From assembly GCA_036752345.1 (NCBI GenBank), contig DAIOSV010000003.1, forward strand, positions 25,139 through 89,138: DNA of 64,000 nucleotides, in the 5' to 3' direction. This stretch comes from UBA1715 sp036752345 (GTDB lineage: Bacteria; Bacteroidota; Bacteroidia; Bacteroidales; UBA1715). Under the pieces are notes generated by a model. The model searched no databases and was not told the DNA's origin. It saw only the letters and a list, made by a program, of their open reading frames with translations. The translations under genes and the position numbers were made by a program. Positions 24,790-34,284 of the stretch are shown one piece after another (positions within the stretch are counted from its first letter, which is position 1; each line of letters starts with the position of its first letter).

Positions 24790-27420
24790 ATGGATTATTC
24801 ACCAAAATTACAAGAAATCTTACGGAACAGTCGAGAGGAAGCTATACGACTGGGAAATAACTATCTCTGTATAGACCATTTGTGTCTTGCTCTTTTGCGC
24901 GAAAATCAATGTCTTGCAACCGATATTTTGACTGACTTTAATAGTGATATTGCTTCCGTAAAACAAGCAATAGAACAAGAACTGCGAAAAGACGATATAT
25001 TGAACACTGAAGAAAACCCTTCAATTCCTATACTCAACGATGCGCAAAATATCATGAAAATTGCACAATTTGAGGCTATAAACCTTCTTGTTCCGAAAAT
25101 TGACGCAGAACATCTCCTTCTTGCTGTTTTGCGTGATGAACACTCTATTTGTGCCAAAAGTTTACGACTACAAGGAATAACATATTCTGCGTACAAAAAC
25201 GCAATTCTCAGCAAATACAAAATGTCTAAAGACGCTAAAAAAACAAACGATTTACTCAGCAATTCAAATAGTGACGAGAATGAGCCACGTACCGAATCGA
25301 CTGATGAATATCCAGAACAAAATATACAAAAGCCTCTTGATAAGGGAGACGAAGATGAACCGAACGATTCATCGGATGATGCTCCAAGACGCTTTGAACC
25401 TCGCTATCCACAACATCCCCAAGGCAAACGACAACAATCAAGTGCACAATCATCTACACCAATTGTTGACAAATTCGGGAATGACTTGACTAATGCGGCA
25501 AAAGAGGGAAAACTAGACCACATAGAAGGTCGCGATACGGAAATAGAACGTATTGCCCAAATCTTGAGTCGTAGAAAGAAAAACAACCCTATTCTCATTG
25601 GAGAACCGGGTGTGGGAAAATCGGCCATTGTTGAAGGTCTAGCTTTGAAAATTGTAAATCACGAAGTTTCACGCACACTTTTCGACAAAAGACTTATCTC
25701 TATTGATATGGCTTCGATGGTTGCCGGCACAAAATATCGTGGACAATTTGAGGAACGAATTAAGTCGTTGATTCAAGAATTGACAAATTCTAAAAACATC
25801 ATTCTATTTATTGATGAAATCCATACCATTGTTGGTGCCGGAAGTTCGTCAGGAGCTCTTGATGCTGCAAATATCTTAAAACCGGCATTATCTCGTGGTG
25901 ACATTCAATGTATTGGCGCCACAACGCTTGACGAGTATCGCCAAAATATTGAAAAAGATGGTGCATTGGAACGTCGTTTTCAAAAGATTCTCATTGAACA
26001 ACCGACCGTTGAAGAATCAATCAACATTTTGAACAAAATTAAAGTTCATTACGAAGATTTTCACAACGTATATTACACCGACAAAGCTATTAAAGCATGT
26101 GTAAACCTTACGCAACGATATATTTCAGACCGCTGTCTTCCCGACAAAGCTATTGATGCTATGGATGAAGCAGGTTCGCGCGTACACCTACAAAACGTGG
26201 TAGTTCCTCCCGACATTATTTCTATGGAACAAGAAGTCGATACAATTAAGGCGGAAATATCTGATGCAGTAAAACAACAAGACTTTGAGCGTGCAGTAGA
26301 ACTACGCGACCGGAGAAATAAATTGGGCTTAAAAATAGAACAAGCACAACAAGATTGGCAAAAATCTTTAGAAGAAAATCGCAATCCGGTTACGGAAGAT
26401 ACGGTTGCCGAAGTTGTTGCCATGATGTCGGGCGTGCCGGTTAAACGAATTGCGCAAGAAGAAGGTACTCGCCTCCTTCAAATGTACAATGAACTCAAAG
26501 GATCGGTTATTGGTCAAGACGAAGCGATTAAACAAGTTGTGAAAGCTATCCAACGAAATCGTGCCGGCCTCAAAGACCCAAATAAACCAATCGGTTCGTT
26601 TATATTCATGGGACCTACCGGTGTTGGAAAAACTGAACTTGCAAAAGTTTTAGCTGAATATCTCTTTGACTCACGCGATGCACTCATTCGCATTGATATG
26701 AGCGAATATATGGAGAAATTTGCTGTATCACGATTGGTAGGAGCGCCTCCGGGATACGTTGGATACGAAGAAGGTGGACAACTTACCGAAAAAGTAAGAC
26801 GTAAACCATATTCGGTAATTCTCCTTGACGAAATTGAAAAAGCAAATCCCGATGTGTTCAACATCTTACTCCAAGTGCTTGACGAAGGACACTTGACCGA
26901 TAGCTACGGACGTAAAGTCAATTTCAAAAATACTATCATCATTATGACCTCAAATATTGGAAGCCGCTCGCTTACCCAGTTTGGTGCTAACGTTGGATTT
27001 AGTTCTAAATCTAAGGAAGAACAAGCAACAGAGTACACGAAAGATGTTACCAACAAGGAATTAAAGAAAGTGTTCTCTCCTGAATTTCTCAACCGTATTG
27101 ACGACATTATTCAATTCAATACCTTGAGCAAAACGGATATTCACAAGATTATAGACATTGAACTCAAAGATATTTACAAACGAATAAAAGAGTTAAATAT
27201 TCATTTGGATCTTTCTGATGCTATAAAAGATTTTATTGTGGAAAAAGGATACGATCAAAAGAATGGTGCAAGACCATTGCGCCGAGCTATTCAAAAATAT
27301 CTTGAAGACCCTCTTTCTGAATACATTCTAGCACATCCAATAAATCCCGATTCTACAATAGAGTTAGACGTAAAAGACAACGAAGTAACCATACATGCAT
27401 TAGAACAACATGAGCAATAA
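24790..27420 (+). CDS. clpC: ATP-dependent Clp unfoldase, ClpC type
   Basis: Hexameric AAA+ unfoldase feeding proteins to ClpP. 876 residues: N-terminal Clp_N double repeat (1-145), a long acidic, Ser/Pro-rich linker (about 150-225), D1 with Walker A GEPGVGKSA (271-279), a short middle domain containing a UVR motif (VKQQDFERAVELRDRRNKL), D2 with Walker A GPTGVGKT (608-615), and the ClpP-docking tripeptide VGF in GANVGFSS. The UVR motif and short middle domain point to ClpC rather than ClpB. The amylase gene starts inside its last codons. A TATATTTA 16 nt upstream is a possible -7 box. Confidence 0.93.
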   Translation: MDYSPKLQEILRNSREEAIRLGNNYLCIDHLCLALLRENQCLATDILTDFNSDIASVKQAIEQELRKDDILNTEENPSIPILNDAQNIMKIAQFEAINLLVPKIDAEHLLLAVLRDEHSICAKSLRLQGITYSAYKNAILSKYKMSKDAKKTNDLLSNSNSDENEPRTESTDEYPEQNIQKPLDKGDEDEPNDSSDDAPRRFEPRYPQHPQGKRQQSSAQSSTPIVDKFGNDLTNAAKEGKLDHIEGRDTEIERIAQILSRRKKNNPILIGEPGVGKSAIVEGLALKIVNHEVSRTLFDKRLISIDMASMVAGTKYRGQFEERIKSLIQELTNSKNIILFIDEIHTIVGAGSSSGALDAANILKPALSRGDIQCIGATTLDEYRQNIEKDGALERRFQKILIEQPTVEESINILNKIKVHYEDFHNVYYTDKAIKACVNLTQRYISDRCLPDKAIDAMDEAGSRVHLQNVVVPPDIISMEQEVDTIKAEISDAVKQQDFERAVELRDRRNKLGLKIEQAQQDWQKSLEENRNPVTEDTVAEVVAMMSGVPVKRIAQEEGTRLLQMYNELKGSVIGQDEAIKQVVKAIQRNRAGLKDPNKPIGSFIFMGPTGVGKTELAKVLAEYLFDSRDALIRIDMSEYMEKFAVSRLVGAPPGYVGYEEGGQLTEKVRRKPYSVILLDEIEKANPDVFNILLQVLDEGHLTDSYGRKVNFKNTIIIMTSNIGSRSLTQFGANVGFSSKSKEEQATEYTKDVTNKELKKVFSPEFLNRIDDIIQFNTLSKTDIHKIIDIELKDIYKRIKELNIHLDLSDAIKDFIVEKGYDQKNGARPLRRAIQKYLEDPLSEYILAHPINPDSTIELDVKDNEVTIHALEQHEQ

Positions 27421-29758
27421 ACTTTGCAGTATTTCATCAGAAATCCATTTATCTACTACAGAAACCACAATATTTCTGGAAGACTATTTTGTTGACACAG
27501 AAAATATAGTTGATGTAACGGCACCTCTTGGTATAGAAGTTTGGATCAATAAGAAACCAACAAGAGTAAAACTGGTGATTACTGATTCTTCAATTCTTTT
27601 GCCTGTAAGCAATCTGAATATCATTTTTAAGGATGGTGCTACTGAATCAATTGTTCTCATTAAACCTAAGTGTGTTCTTTATACCCTGAAATTTTACCCA
27701 CGAAGCAACGTCTCGTCTGTTATGGTAGCGGGCGATTTCAATAGTTGGAATCCCAATGGCTACAACTTTTCAAAAAAGGATACGTATTGGGAATATACAC
27801 TCGAAATAGAACCGGGAAACTATTCATACCAACTCATTGTTGATGGTAATTGGATTAAAGACCCTCATAATAACGAAGTACTTGAAAACGGCTATGGAGG
27901 ATACAACTCTCTGATGCGCGTGCCGTTTGCCAATTCTGATAAAATGACGCTTGAAACAGAGCAAACGTACGAAGATCAAATTATCATTTCCACAACCGAC
28001 TCTGTTTCAGGGTATCTTGTATTTTGGCAAAACATTGTCATAAACGACACAAACACCTTTCGCCAACACAATCGTATTGTAATTACCATTCCGAATGAAG
28101 CGAAAAAAATAGAACGAAGCTACATTCGCGTATATGGCTACAATACAGCAACAATGACCAACGACATTCTTATTCCGTTAGAATATGGTAATGTTGTTAC
28201 TGAATCGGACAAAATCAATCGAAACGACAAGGAAACACAATCAATTTACTTTGCACTAGTTGACCGATTTAATAATGGGAATCCGAAAAATGACAAACCA
28301 ATTTGTTGTGAACCAATTCATGCCAAATTGAACTTCTACGGAGGCGATTTGGCCGGGATAAAACAAAAAATTGAAGATGGCTATTTTCAACAACTAGGAA
28401 TCACAACCATTTGGATTTCTCCGGTGGTAAAAAATCCGGATTTCCCCATAGAAAAAAATGGACGAAAATCCGCAGCATATCATGGATATTGGCCTTTGAA
28501 ATCAACCGAAATTGACGAGCATTTTGGGACCGAACAAGACATGCACGACCTTGTTGCAAGTGCCCATAAACACAACATCAACATCATACTTGACTATGTT
28601 GCCAATCATGTGTACAAAGACAATCCAATTATTATAGAAAATCCAACGTGGTCTACTCCGCTCTACTTGCCCGACGGTTCAAAAAACATAGGTAGATGGG
28701 AAGACCAACGCTTTACAACATGGTTTGAAGAATTCCTTCCCACACTCGATTTCAGCAAACCTGCCGTAAGAGATGCCATGACAGATATTGCCGTAAATTG
28801 GATTGAAAAATATGACCTCGACGGCTTTCGCCACGATGCTACAAAACACATACAAATAGAGTTTTGGCGTGAATTAACTAGAAAATTAAAAGAACGAGTT
28901 ATGATTCCCCGACATAAACGATTGTTTCAAATCGGAGAAACGTTTGGCGGTCGTAAAATGCTCCAGAGTTATATAAATTGTGGCATTCACGACTCACAAT
29001 TCTCGTTCAACCTCTATTACGAAACACGATCGGCATTTTTATATGAAGATGTTCATTTTGAAAAACTGAGCATTTGTCTACGTCAAGAAATGGATTTCTT
29101 TGGTTCGCACCACCTTATGGGAAACATTTCTGGAAACCACGACCTTCCTCGCTTTATTTCGTATGCAGGTGAAGACTTATGGACCAACCAAAATGCAGAA
29201 TACGAAGGTTGGAACCGTCATATCACGGTAAAAAACCCTATTGGATATAAAAAACTTCTGATGCTACTCGCCTTCAATGCTACCATTCCAGGTATTCCGG
29301 TCATCTACTATGGCGATGAAATTGGTATCCCAGGCGGTGGTGACCCTGACAATCGCCGTCCGATGTACTTCACCGGACTTTCAGAAAACGAAGCCGAAAA
29401 TCTTGCTGTGTCGCAAAAAATAGGACAATTCCGTAAAGATTTTCTTCCTTGTATCTATGGCGATTTTTCTTTTGAAAAAATAGAAAAACAAATCTTAGTG
29501 TATCGTCGTAAGTATTTTGAAGAATTTGCATATGTATGCTTCAATAAATCGCGCTCAACGCAAACGATTGAAATACAAATGAAGGAATCTGTTGATAGTA
29601 CAACTTTGCAATCATTCACGCAATGTAAGTTCTATACAAAAAATCTCCTTTTGTACATTGAAGTTCCCCCTATGAGTTTTGATATTATCTATCATAGACA
29701 GCAGGCAAAACCGAAGCCGAAACCTTTTATTGGGAATTATGAAGAATTTCTTAATTAG
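27410..29758 (+). CDS. GH13 alpha-amylase family protein with N-terminal CBM48-like domain
   Basis: Predicted alpha-glucan hydrolase or transferase, 782 residues. An N-terminal beta-domain (1-85) is followed by a glycogen-binding AMPK/CBM48-like module (about 86-160: VMVAGDFNSWNPNG, YSYQLIVDGNWIKDP). The catalytic GH13 barrel follows: region I DYVANH, region II GFRHDATKH with nucleophile Asp476, region III GETF with acid Glu510, and region IV GNHD with Asp578. There is no signal peptide, so it probably acts on cytosolic glycogen or maltodextrin. The ATG lies 11 nt inside clpC, and the next gene starts 20 nt before its stop: an unusually tight tricistron. Confidence 0.9.
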   Translation: MSNKLCSISSEIHLSTTETTIFLEDYFVDTENIVDVTAPLGIEVWINKKPTRVKLVITDSSILLPVSNLNIIFKDGATESIVLIKPKCVLYTLKFYPRSNVSSVMVAGDFNSWNPNGYNFSKKDTYWEYTLEIEPGNYSYQLIVDGNWIKDPHNNEVLENGYGGYNSLMRVPFANSDKMTLETEQTYEDQIIISTTDSVSGYLVFWQNIVINDTNTFRQHNRIVITIPNEAKKIERSYIRVYGYNTATMTNDILIPLEYGNVVTESDKINRNDKETQSIYFALVDRFNNGNPKNDKPICCEPIHAKLNFYGGDLAGIKQKIEDGYFQQLGITTIWISPVVKNPDFPIEKNGRKSAAYHGYWPLKSTEIDEHFGTEQDMHDLVASAHKHNINIILDYVANHVYKDNPIIIENPTWSTPLYLPDGSKNIGRWEDQRFTTWFEEFLPTLDFSKPAVRDAMTDIAVNWIEKYDLDGFRHDATKHIQIEFWRELTRKLKERVMIPRHKRLFQIGETFGGRKMLQSYINCGIHDSQFSFNLYYETRSAFLYEDVHFEKLSICLRQEMDFFGSHHLMGNISGNHDLPRFISYAGEDLWTNQNAEYEGWNRHITVKNPIGYKKLLMLLAFNATIPGIPVIYYGDEIGIPGGGDPDNRRPMYFTGLSENEAENLAVSQKIGQFRKDFLPCIYGDFSFEKIEKQILVYRRKYFEEFAYVCFNKSRSTQTIEIQMKESVDSTTLQSFTQCKFYTKNLLLYIEVPPMSFDIIYHRQQAKPKPKPFIGNYEEFLN

Positions 29759-30530
29759 TTGTGTAGGATTACTATCTTGCCTTTCGGCTTTTAGCCAAAC
29801 AACAAGTAGAGTCGGCCTAAACTATGGCATACACATAGGTTGGCAATTGGTAGGGAATGCTGAAGCAGAAATGTACGACTGTCGTGGTGGAAATAATGGT
29901 GCCGACCTAGAACAAATTCTCATAAACAACACATACAACTACACCCAGTTGCAAGATTATTACAATGACGATTTCACACTCTACGAATATCCAAACAATA
30001 TTACCTACAAACCGGCATTAAGTCTGGGTGGAACGCTTCAATATTACCTCACAGAATCGTTTGCCGTGGTATTAAATATTGTGTATGTTGGTCCTTCTAT
30101 TAGTCATAGCAATTTTTCAATTAAACTAAGTTCTCCTGGCGACAATCTGACTAACGAAGTTATTGAACAAGGAACCGTTTCTGCCAAAGAATCGAGATTT
30201 AACATAGACTTAGGCGTACATAAAGTTTTCACAACAGGGACATACAAGCCATTTGTGGAGTGTGCCGTTGTTGGTTCTTTTTTAGAAACGAAATCGCACG
30301 AAATTTCTATTGGCAATCTCACCCAAAGCGTTCTCTCCTATTCTAATACCGATGCGAATACCTCATTTTCAAAATTCGGATATGGTGCATCGTGCACGGC
30401 AGGTTTACAGTTTCCTTTGAAAGAACGATTCTACATCTATTCCGGAATTTCTCTTGCTGCACTACACTATGGCATTGTTGACAATCCATATTCGCTTGCA
30501 AAAGGAATTGATGTAAAGATTTTGTTTTAA
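29739..30530 (+). CDS. Outer-membrane beta-barrel protein (porin-like)
   Basis: 263 residues from MKNFLISCVGLL at 29739. The signal peptide ends SAFSQ, and the mature part alternates polar and hydrophobic residues (GLNYGIHIGWQL, FAVVLNIVYVG, FYIYSGISLAALHYGI), as in small outer-membrane barrels of about 10-12 strands. No enzyme motif. Its start lies within the amylase gene, so it is translated from the clpC-amylase message. Substrate or role unknown. Confidence 0.78.
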   Translation: MKNFLISCVGLLSCLSAFSQTTSRVGLNYGIHIGWQLVGNAEAEMYDCRGGNNGADLEQILINNTYNYTQLQDYYNDDFTLYEYPNNITYKPALSLGGTLQYYLTESFAVVLNIVYVGPSISHSNFSIKLSSPGDNLTNEVIEQGTVSAKESRFNIDLGVHKVFTTGTYKPFVECAVVGSFLETKSHEISIGNLTQSVLSYSNTDANTSFSKFGYGASCTAGLQFPLKERFYIYSGISLAALHYGIVDNPYSLAKGIDVKILF

Positions 30531-30573
30531 GTAATCAATCACGGAAAACTTTACGATAAGAAAGAATTCCTTT

Positions 30574-31302
30574 TTACTTAAACATTATCACTGCTCCACT
30601 GAATATCATATAGATATAAATTACTCGTCGTATTGTATTAGTCGGGAGACTATCAAAGAGTTTTTTACCTAATATCGAACCTATTACCACTCCTACGCTC
30701 GAATACAACCACGACCAGCCTACAAATTCAGTTAAAAAGCCGCTTCTAAAACGGAAGAAGGTCATAATGCAGTTTGTTAATAGGAAATATGCTTGGCTCA
30801 ATGCCATATATCGATTCTTATCATTCTCTACGGCAAGAAAATAAATCACCGCCGGAGGACCATGCATGCCAAAGAGCCCACCCATTAAACCACTCAATGC
30901 GCCCATTGATGCTTGTAATCGCTTAGTTGGACGAACCTTGATTCGCGGACTAATGAATAGAAAAAACAGACTCAAAAGAATAAGTACCACACCTAGCAAA
31001 ACATTGAGAAAAGAATCAGTGGCGTGAGACAGAAAATGAATGCCGATATAAGAGAAAATGGTACACGAAAGAAGAATAACACTTAGTTTTCGCCAACTTA
31101 CCAATCGCCACATAAACACCAGAACATACAATGACTGCGTGGCTGCCAACAATCCGGACAATGCAGTTGCTTCGCCATACGATGGGCACAAAAACGGAAG
31201 CATTGTCATAATAAAAACGCCAAAACCGAATCCGCATACGCGTTGAACAAACGCAGCCCCCGCACTAAGCAGCATCAACAAAATAACGACCGTAAGTGTC
31301 AT
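30574..31302 (-). CDS. TauE/SafE family membrane transporter (sulfite/sulfonate exporter-like)
   Basis: 242 residues, start ATG 31302 (MTLTVVILLMLL); upstream in-frame residues overlap the promoter and are excluded. Seven to eight hydrophobic helices. The family repeat is visible as an N-terminal GAAFVQRVCGFGFGVF and a C-terminal GALSGLMGGLFGMHGPPAVIYFL. Members move sulfite, sulfoacetate or other organosulfur anions, but substrate cannot be read from sequence. Of interest because comA and comB homologues, which work on sulfite-derived sulfonates, are in the same window, though not adjacent. Confidence 0.85.
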   Translation of the reverse strand: MTLTVVILLMLLSAGAAFVQRVCGFGFGVFIMTMLPFLCPSYGEATALSGLLAATQSLYVLVFMWRLVSWRKLSVILLSCTIFSYIGIHFLSHATDSFLNVLLGVVLILLSLFFLFISPRIKVRPTKRLQASMGALSGLMGGLFGMHGPPAVIYFLAVENDKNRYMALSQAYFLLTNCIMTFFRFRSGFLTEFVGWSWLYSSVGVVIGSILGKKLFDSLPTNTIRRVIYIYMIFSGAVIMFK

Positions 31303-31327
31303 GTATTTTTTCTTTGATGCAAAAGTA

Positions 31328-31335
31328 CAAATATA
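31328..31335 (-). promoter_or_regulatory. -7 box TATATTTG for the TauE gene
   Basis: TATATTTG on the minus strand, 26 nt before the ATG at 31302, directly abutting the hppA terminator. Confidence 0.55.
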
Positions 31336-31370
31336 AAAAAGCAAAACCTCGTTTGAGATTTTGCTTTTTC
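31336..31370 (-). terminator. Terminator of hppA
   Basis: Long hairpin AAAAAGCAAAA-(CTC GTTT GAG)-TTTTGCTTTTT with an inner stem. On the minus strand a T run follows. It begins 23 nt past the hppA stop. Confidence 0.85.
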
Positions 31371-31392
31371 AATAAAATTATGTCTTTGTTTG

Positions 31393-33450
31393 TTAAAACA
31401 ACGAATAAGAAACGGTAAGTCCGGCCATCACAATTGAGACCATACTCATCAACTTAATCAAAATATTCAAACTAGGACCTGATGTATCCTTGAAAGGATC
31501 GCCAACGGTATCGCCTACTACGGTTGCTTTATGACAGTCAGAACCTTTGCCGCCAAAGTTTCCTTCTTCTACATATTTCTTTGCATTGTCCCATGCGCCA
31601 CCGGCATTTGCCATGAATATCGCCAAAACGAATCCTGAACTCAAACTACCAATAAGCAATCCCAAAACGCCACCAACNNNNNNNNNNNNNNNNNNNNNNN
31701 NNNNNNNNNNNNNNNNNNNNNNNNNNNNNNNNNNNNNNNNNNNNNNNNNNNNNNNNNNNNNNNNNNNNNNNNNNNNNGCCATCATAGCACCTATGAATAC
31801 ACCAACAAGTACTATTGGATTCATTAAGTTTACATTGTATGCATCCATAAAGTCAATCAATGAAGATTGAGCTGCTTCTACTCCGTTCGGTAACGTTTCT
31901 CCAATACGAATAAGGGCAATTTTAATCTCTTCCACAAACGAAGCCAACAAAGCTAGAGCCGTCAATGCTGCAGAACCAATAGCGAAACCTTTTCCGGTAG
32001 CTGCCGTTGTATTTCCTAGTGCATCAAGAGCATCGGTACGTCTACGAACTTCAGGATCCAAACCGCTCATTTCGGCATTACCACCGGCATTGTCGGCAAT
32101 TGGTCCGTATGCATCGGTTGCCAACGTAATACCAAGAGTAGAAAGCATACCTACTGCAGCAATACCAATACCATACAAGCCTTGTGAAAGACTTTCTGCC
32201 GTAAAATCTACAGTAAAACCATTTGCACACAAATATGCAAGTATGATTGCAAAACCTACAGTAACTACGGGTATTGCAGTTGAAAGCATACCAAGTCCAA
32301 GACCGGAAATGATAACCGTTGCCGGACCCGTTTGTGAACTTTCTGATACTTTTTGTGTAGGTCTGTAACTTTGTGAAGTGTAATATTCTGTTGATTTACC
32401 AATAATCACACCTGCCAACAAACCAACAACAACCGACAATGAAACTTGCCACCATTGATTGGTTTCGGTGCCAAATAAACCTGCGAAAATTGCAAACGTT
32501 GCAACGGCTATCAATACGGCAGCGGTGTTTGTTCCGCGGCTGAGAGCAGCAAGCAACTGCTTCATATCAGCTTCTTCTTTCGTTTTAACCATAAAAATTC
32601 CAAGAAGTGACAAAACAACACCTATTGCTGCTATCAAGACTGGAGCAAGTACTGCTTTGAGTTGCATTCCTTCTATAGACGCATATGCAGAAGCACCTAA
32701 AGCCATTGTGGCAAGTATAGAGCCTGCGTATGATTCATACAAATCGGCTCCCATACCGGCTACGTCTCCAACGTTATCACCAACATTGTCGGCAATAGTA
32801 GCAGGGTTACGTGGATCATCTTCTGGAATGTTGTATTCGGTTTTTCCTACCAAGTCAGCACCTACATCGGCTGCTTTGGTGTAGATACCACCACCAACAC
32901 GCGCAAACAATGCTTGTGTAGAGGCTCCCATACCGAATGTCAACATGGTTGTTGTGATTATAACCAAATGGTTTTCTACCGGAATAAAATAATCAAGAAT
33001 CAAAAACCACAACGAAATGTCTAACAACGCAAGACCCACAACGGTAAGTCCCATAACAGCTCCCGAGCGGAAAGCTACTTGCAAACCACTATTAAGCGAT
33101 GCACGTGCAGCATTTGCAGTACGAGCCGAAGCATACGTTGCTGTTTTCATTCCAAAGAAACCAGCCAAACCGGAAAAGAAACCTCCGGTAAGGAATGCGA
33201 ACCATACCCATCCGTTTTGTAAACCAAAAAGCGACATGATAAAGAAAAGCATCGCAAAAATCAAAAATACAATAATTACGACTTTGTACTGCTGTTTAAG
33301 ATATGCCATAGCACCTTTGCGGACGTGCTCCGCAATTTTTTTCATGAGGTCGGTACCCTCATCTTTCAGTAACATTTGTCGATAAAACATGTAGGCTGTG
33401 CCCAATGCTAATAGCGATGCGACTAATACGAGATAAATTACATTTTCCAT
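31393..33450 (-). CDS. hppA: Membrane-bound ion-pumping pyrophosphatase (contains scaffold gap)
   Basis: Hydrolyses PPi and pumps H+ and/or Na+ across the inner membrane. The N-terminal hydrophobic helices and the substrate loops DVGADLVGKTEYNIPEDDP, NVGDNVGDVAGMGADLYESY and GDTVGDPFKDTSGPS are all present. GNTTAATGKG carries Ala at the position where Lys marks K+-independent enzymes, so a K+-dependent type is expected. 100 N at 31678-31777 preserve the frame but replace an interval that spans about 70-80 residues in relatives, so the true protein is about 725-735 residues. The -7 box is at 33528-33535. Confidence 0.95.
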   Translation of the reverse strand: MENVIYLVLVASLLALGTAYMFYRQMLLKDEGTDLMKKIAEHVRKGAMAYLKQQYKVVIIVFLIFAMLFFIMSLFGLQNGWVWFAFLTGGFFSGLAGFFGMKTATYASARTANAARASLNSGLQVAFRSGAVMGLTVVGLALLDISLWFLILDYFIPVENHLVIITTTMLTFGMGASTQALFARVGGGIYTKAADVGADLVGKTEYNIPEDDPRNPATIADNVGDNVGDVAGMGADLYESYAGSILATMALGASAYASIEGMQLKAVLAPVLIAAIGVVLSLLGIFMVKTKEEADMKQLLAALSRGTNTAAVLIAVATFAIFAGLFGTETNQWWQVSLSVVVGLLAGVIIGKSTEYYTSQSYRPTQKVSESSQTGPATVIISGLGLGMLSTAIPVVTVGFAIILAYLCANGFTVDFTAESLSQGLYGIGIAAVGMLSTLGITLATDAYGPIADNAGGNAEMSGLDPEVRRRTDALDALGNTTAATGKGFAIGSAALTALALLASFVEEIKIALIRIGETLPNGVEAAQSSLIDFMDAYNVNLMNPIVLVGVFIGAMMXXXXXXXXXXXXXXXXXXXXXXXXXXXXXXXXXXVGGVLGLLIGSLSSGFVLAIFMANAGGAWDNAKKYVEEGNFGGKGSDCHKATVVGDTVGDPFKDTSGPSLNILIKLMSMVSIVMAGLTVSYSLF
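31678..31777. other. Scaffold gap (100 N) inside hppA
   Basis: Exactly 100 N, no repeated flanks. Family length indicates that more than 100 nt are missing. Confidence 0.95.
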
Positions 33451-33527
33451 AGGCGTAAATTTAATAATTACTTCTAATTTTAATTTCCCTCAACAAAAAC
33501 AACAATTTTTATAAGGGTTTTCCAATA

Positions 33528-33535
33528 CAAATATA
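33528..33535 (-). promoter_or_regulatory. -7 box TATATTTG for hppA
   Basis: TATATTTG on the minus strand, predicting a leader of about 70 nt before the hppA ATG at 33450. Confidence 0.55.
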
Positions 33536-33618
33536 GATAAAACCTTTAATGTGGCGACAGATTTGAAAGAAAAGTTTCTTTTAATTTGGTTAAAATTTAA
33601 AGTTTATAGTTCAATGTT

Positions 33619-33690
33619 GATTGGTAAATTGGTGAGTTGGTTAATTGGTTATCCCTCTAACCGATTAACCGGTTAACCAAATAACCATTT
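33619..33690. repeat. Imperfect long inverted repeat built of TTGGTTAA units
   Basis: The left arm carries tandem TTGGT(T/A)AA-like units. The core GGTTAATTGGTTA (33639-33651) pairs with TAACCGATTAACC (33658-33670) across a 6-nt loop, with one G-T mismatch, and the arms extend further imperfectly to about 33690. The rest of the hppA-ssrA spacer (33451-33775) shows only the hppA -7 box and the ssrA terminator. Confidence 0.6.
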
Positions 33691-33734
33691 ATCCTTAAAC
33701 GTAAACCACGTTAATGGCGGACAAAGACGTAGAG

Positions 33735-33767
33735 AAAAAAGAGACGTAGCTACATAGCCACGTCTCT
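33735..33767 (-). terminator. Terminator of ssrA
   Basis: Stem AGAGACGT / ACGTCTCT with inner GCTA / TAGC pairing, followed on the minus strand by six T. It lies 9 nt past the tmRNA 3' end. Confidence 0.85.
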
Positions 33768-33775
33768 GCGTTGGG

Positions 33776-34170
33776 TGGAGCTGCGGAGGTTCGAACTCCG
33801 GTCCGGTCAAGTACCGAAAATGTTTTCTACATGTGTATCCACGTTATTGATTGTCGGGAAGGAACTGAGAACGGGCACCCTATTACTTCCGTATCCTGAA
33901 TAGAGTTTTGGCAGAACGCACAGGAATTGTTTCGCCTAGTCCCTATTTATAGCACTCCGGAACCAGACGACTAAGGACGTGCCATCTGCGGAATGTCTCG
34001 CCGCTGTTCCTAGAACAGCGTAAAGCCCAAATCTACTATGATTCGATTAGGCAGCAAGAGCAAAGTTTTCTTCGCCAGTTATTGTGTTAGAGTACGTTTT
34101 TACGGGACAAACCCCATTGCCCGACATGCTTACATTCCCAATAAACTCCCCGTCAATTCCAATCAGCCCC
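33776..34170 (-). ncRNA. ssrA: Transfer-messenger RNA (tmRNA)
   Basis: Rescues stalled ribosomes by trans-translation. The 5' end GGGGCTGATTGGAATTGACG and the 3' T-arm GGAGTTCGAACCTCC are standard tmRNA landmarks. GGGGCTG pairs with CAGCTCC to form the acceptor stem. The tag reading frame (34076-34047, minus) encodes GEENFALAA and a stop. Length about 395 nt. After the discriminator A the genome reads CCC, not CCA, so the CCA end would have to be added enzymatically. A TACATTTG -7 box lies just upstream at 34184-34191. Confidence 0.95.
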
Positions 34171-34183
34171 AAGAAATGTGTGA

Positions 34184-34191
34184 CAAATGTA
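34184..34191 (-). promoter_or_regulatory. -7 box TACATTTG for ssrA
   Basis: Matches TAnnTTTG on the minus strand, 13 nt before the tmRNA 5' end. Confidence 0.55.
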
Positions 34192-34284
34192 CACAAAAAA
34201 TCGTGAAATGAAGTTATGTGTTATGGATTATGAGTTCTGTATTTAGAAATAGAATGAAAAGTCAATTACGAAATCTTTTTTTTC

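Noticed and set aside
32459..32884. 141-codon open frame opposite hppA
   Set aside because: Antisense shadow of highly conserved pyrophosphatase codons; composition reflects Gly/Ala-rich membrane helices read backwards.
33639..33690. CRISPR-like repeat
   Set aside because: Only one inverted-repeat hairpin with degenerate short units; no equal-length spacers or cas genes.
33770..33830. tRNA gene
   Set aside because: The TTCGAA T-arm and acceptor belong to tmRNA, confirmed by the paired 5' end 390 nt away and the tag frame.
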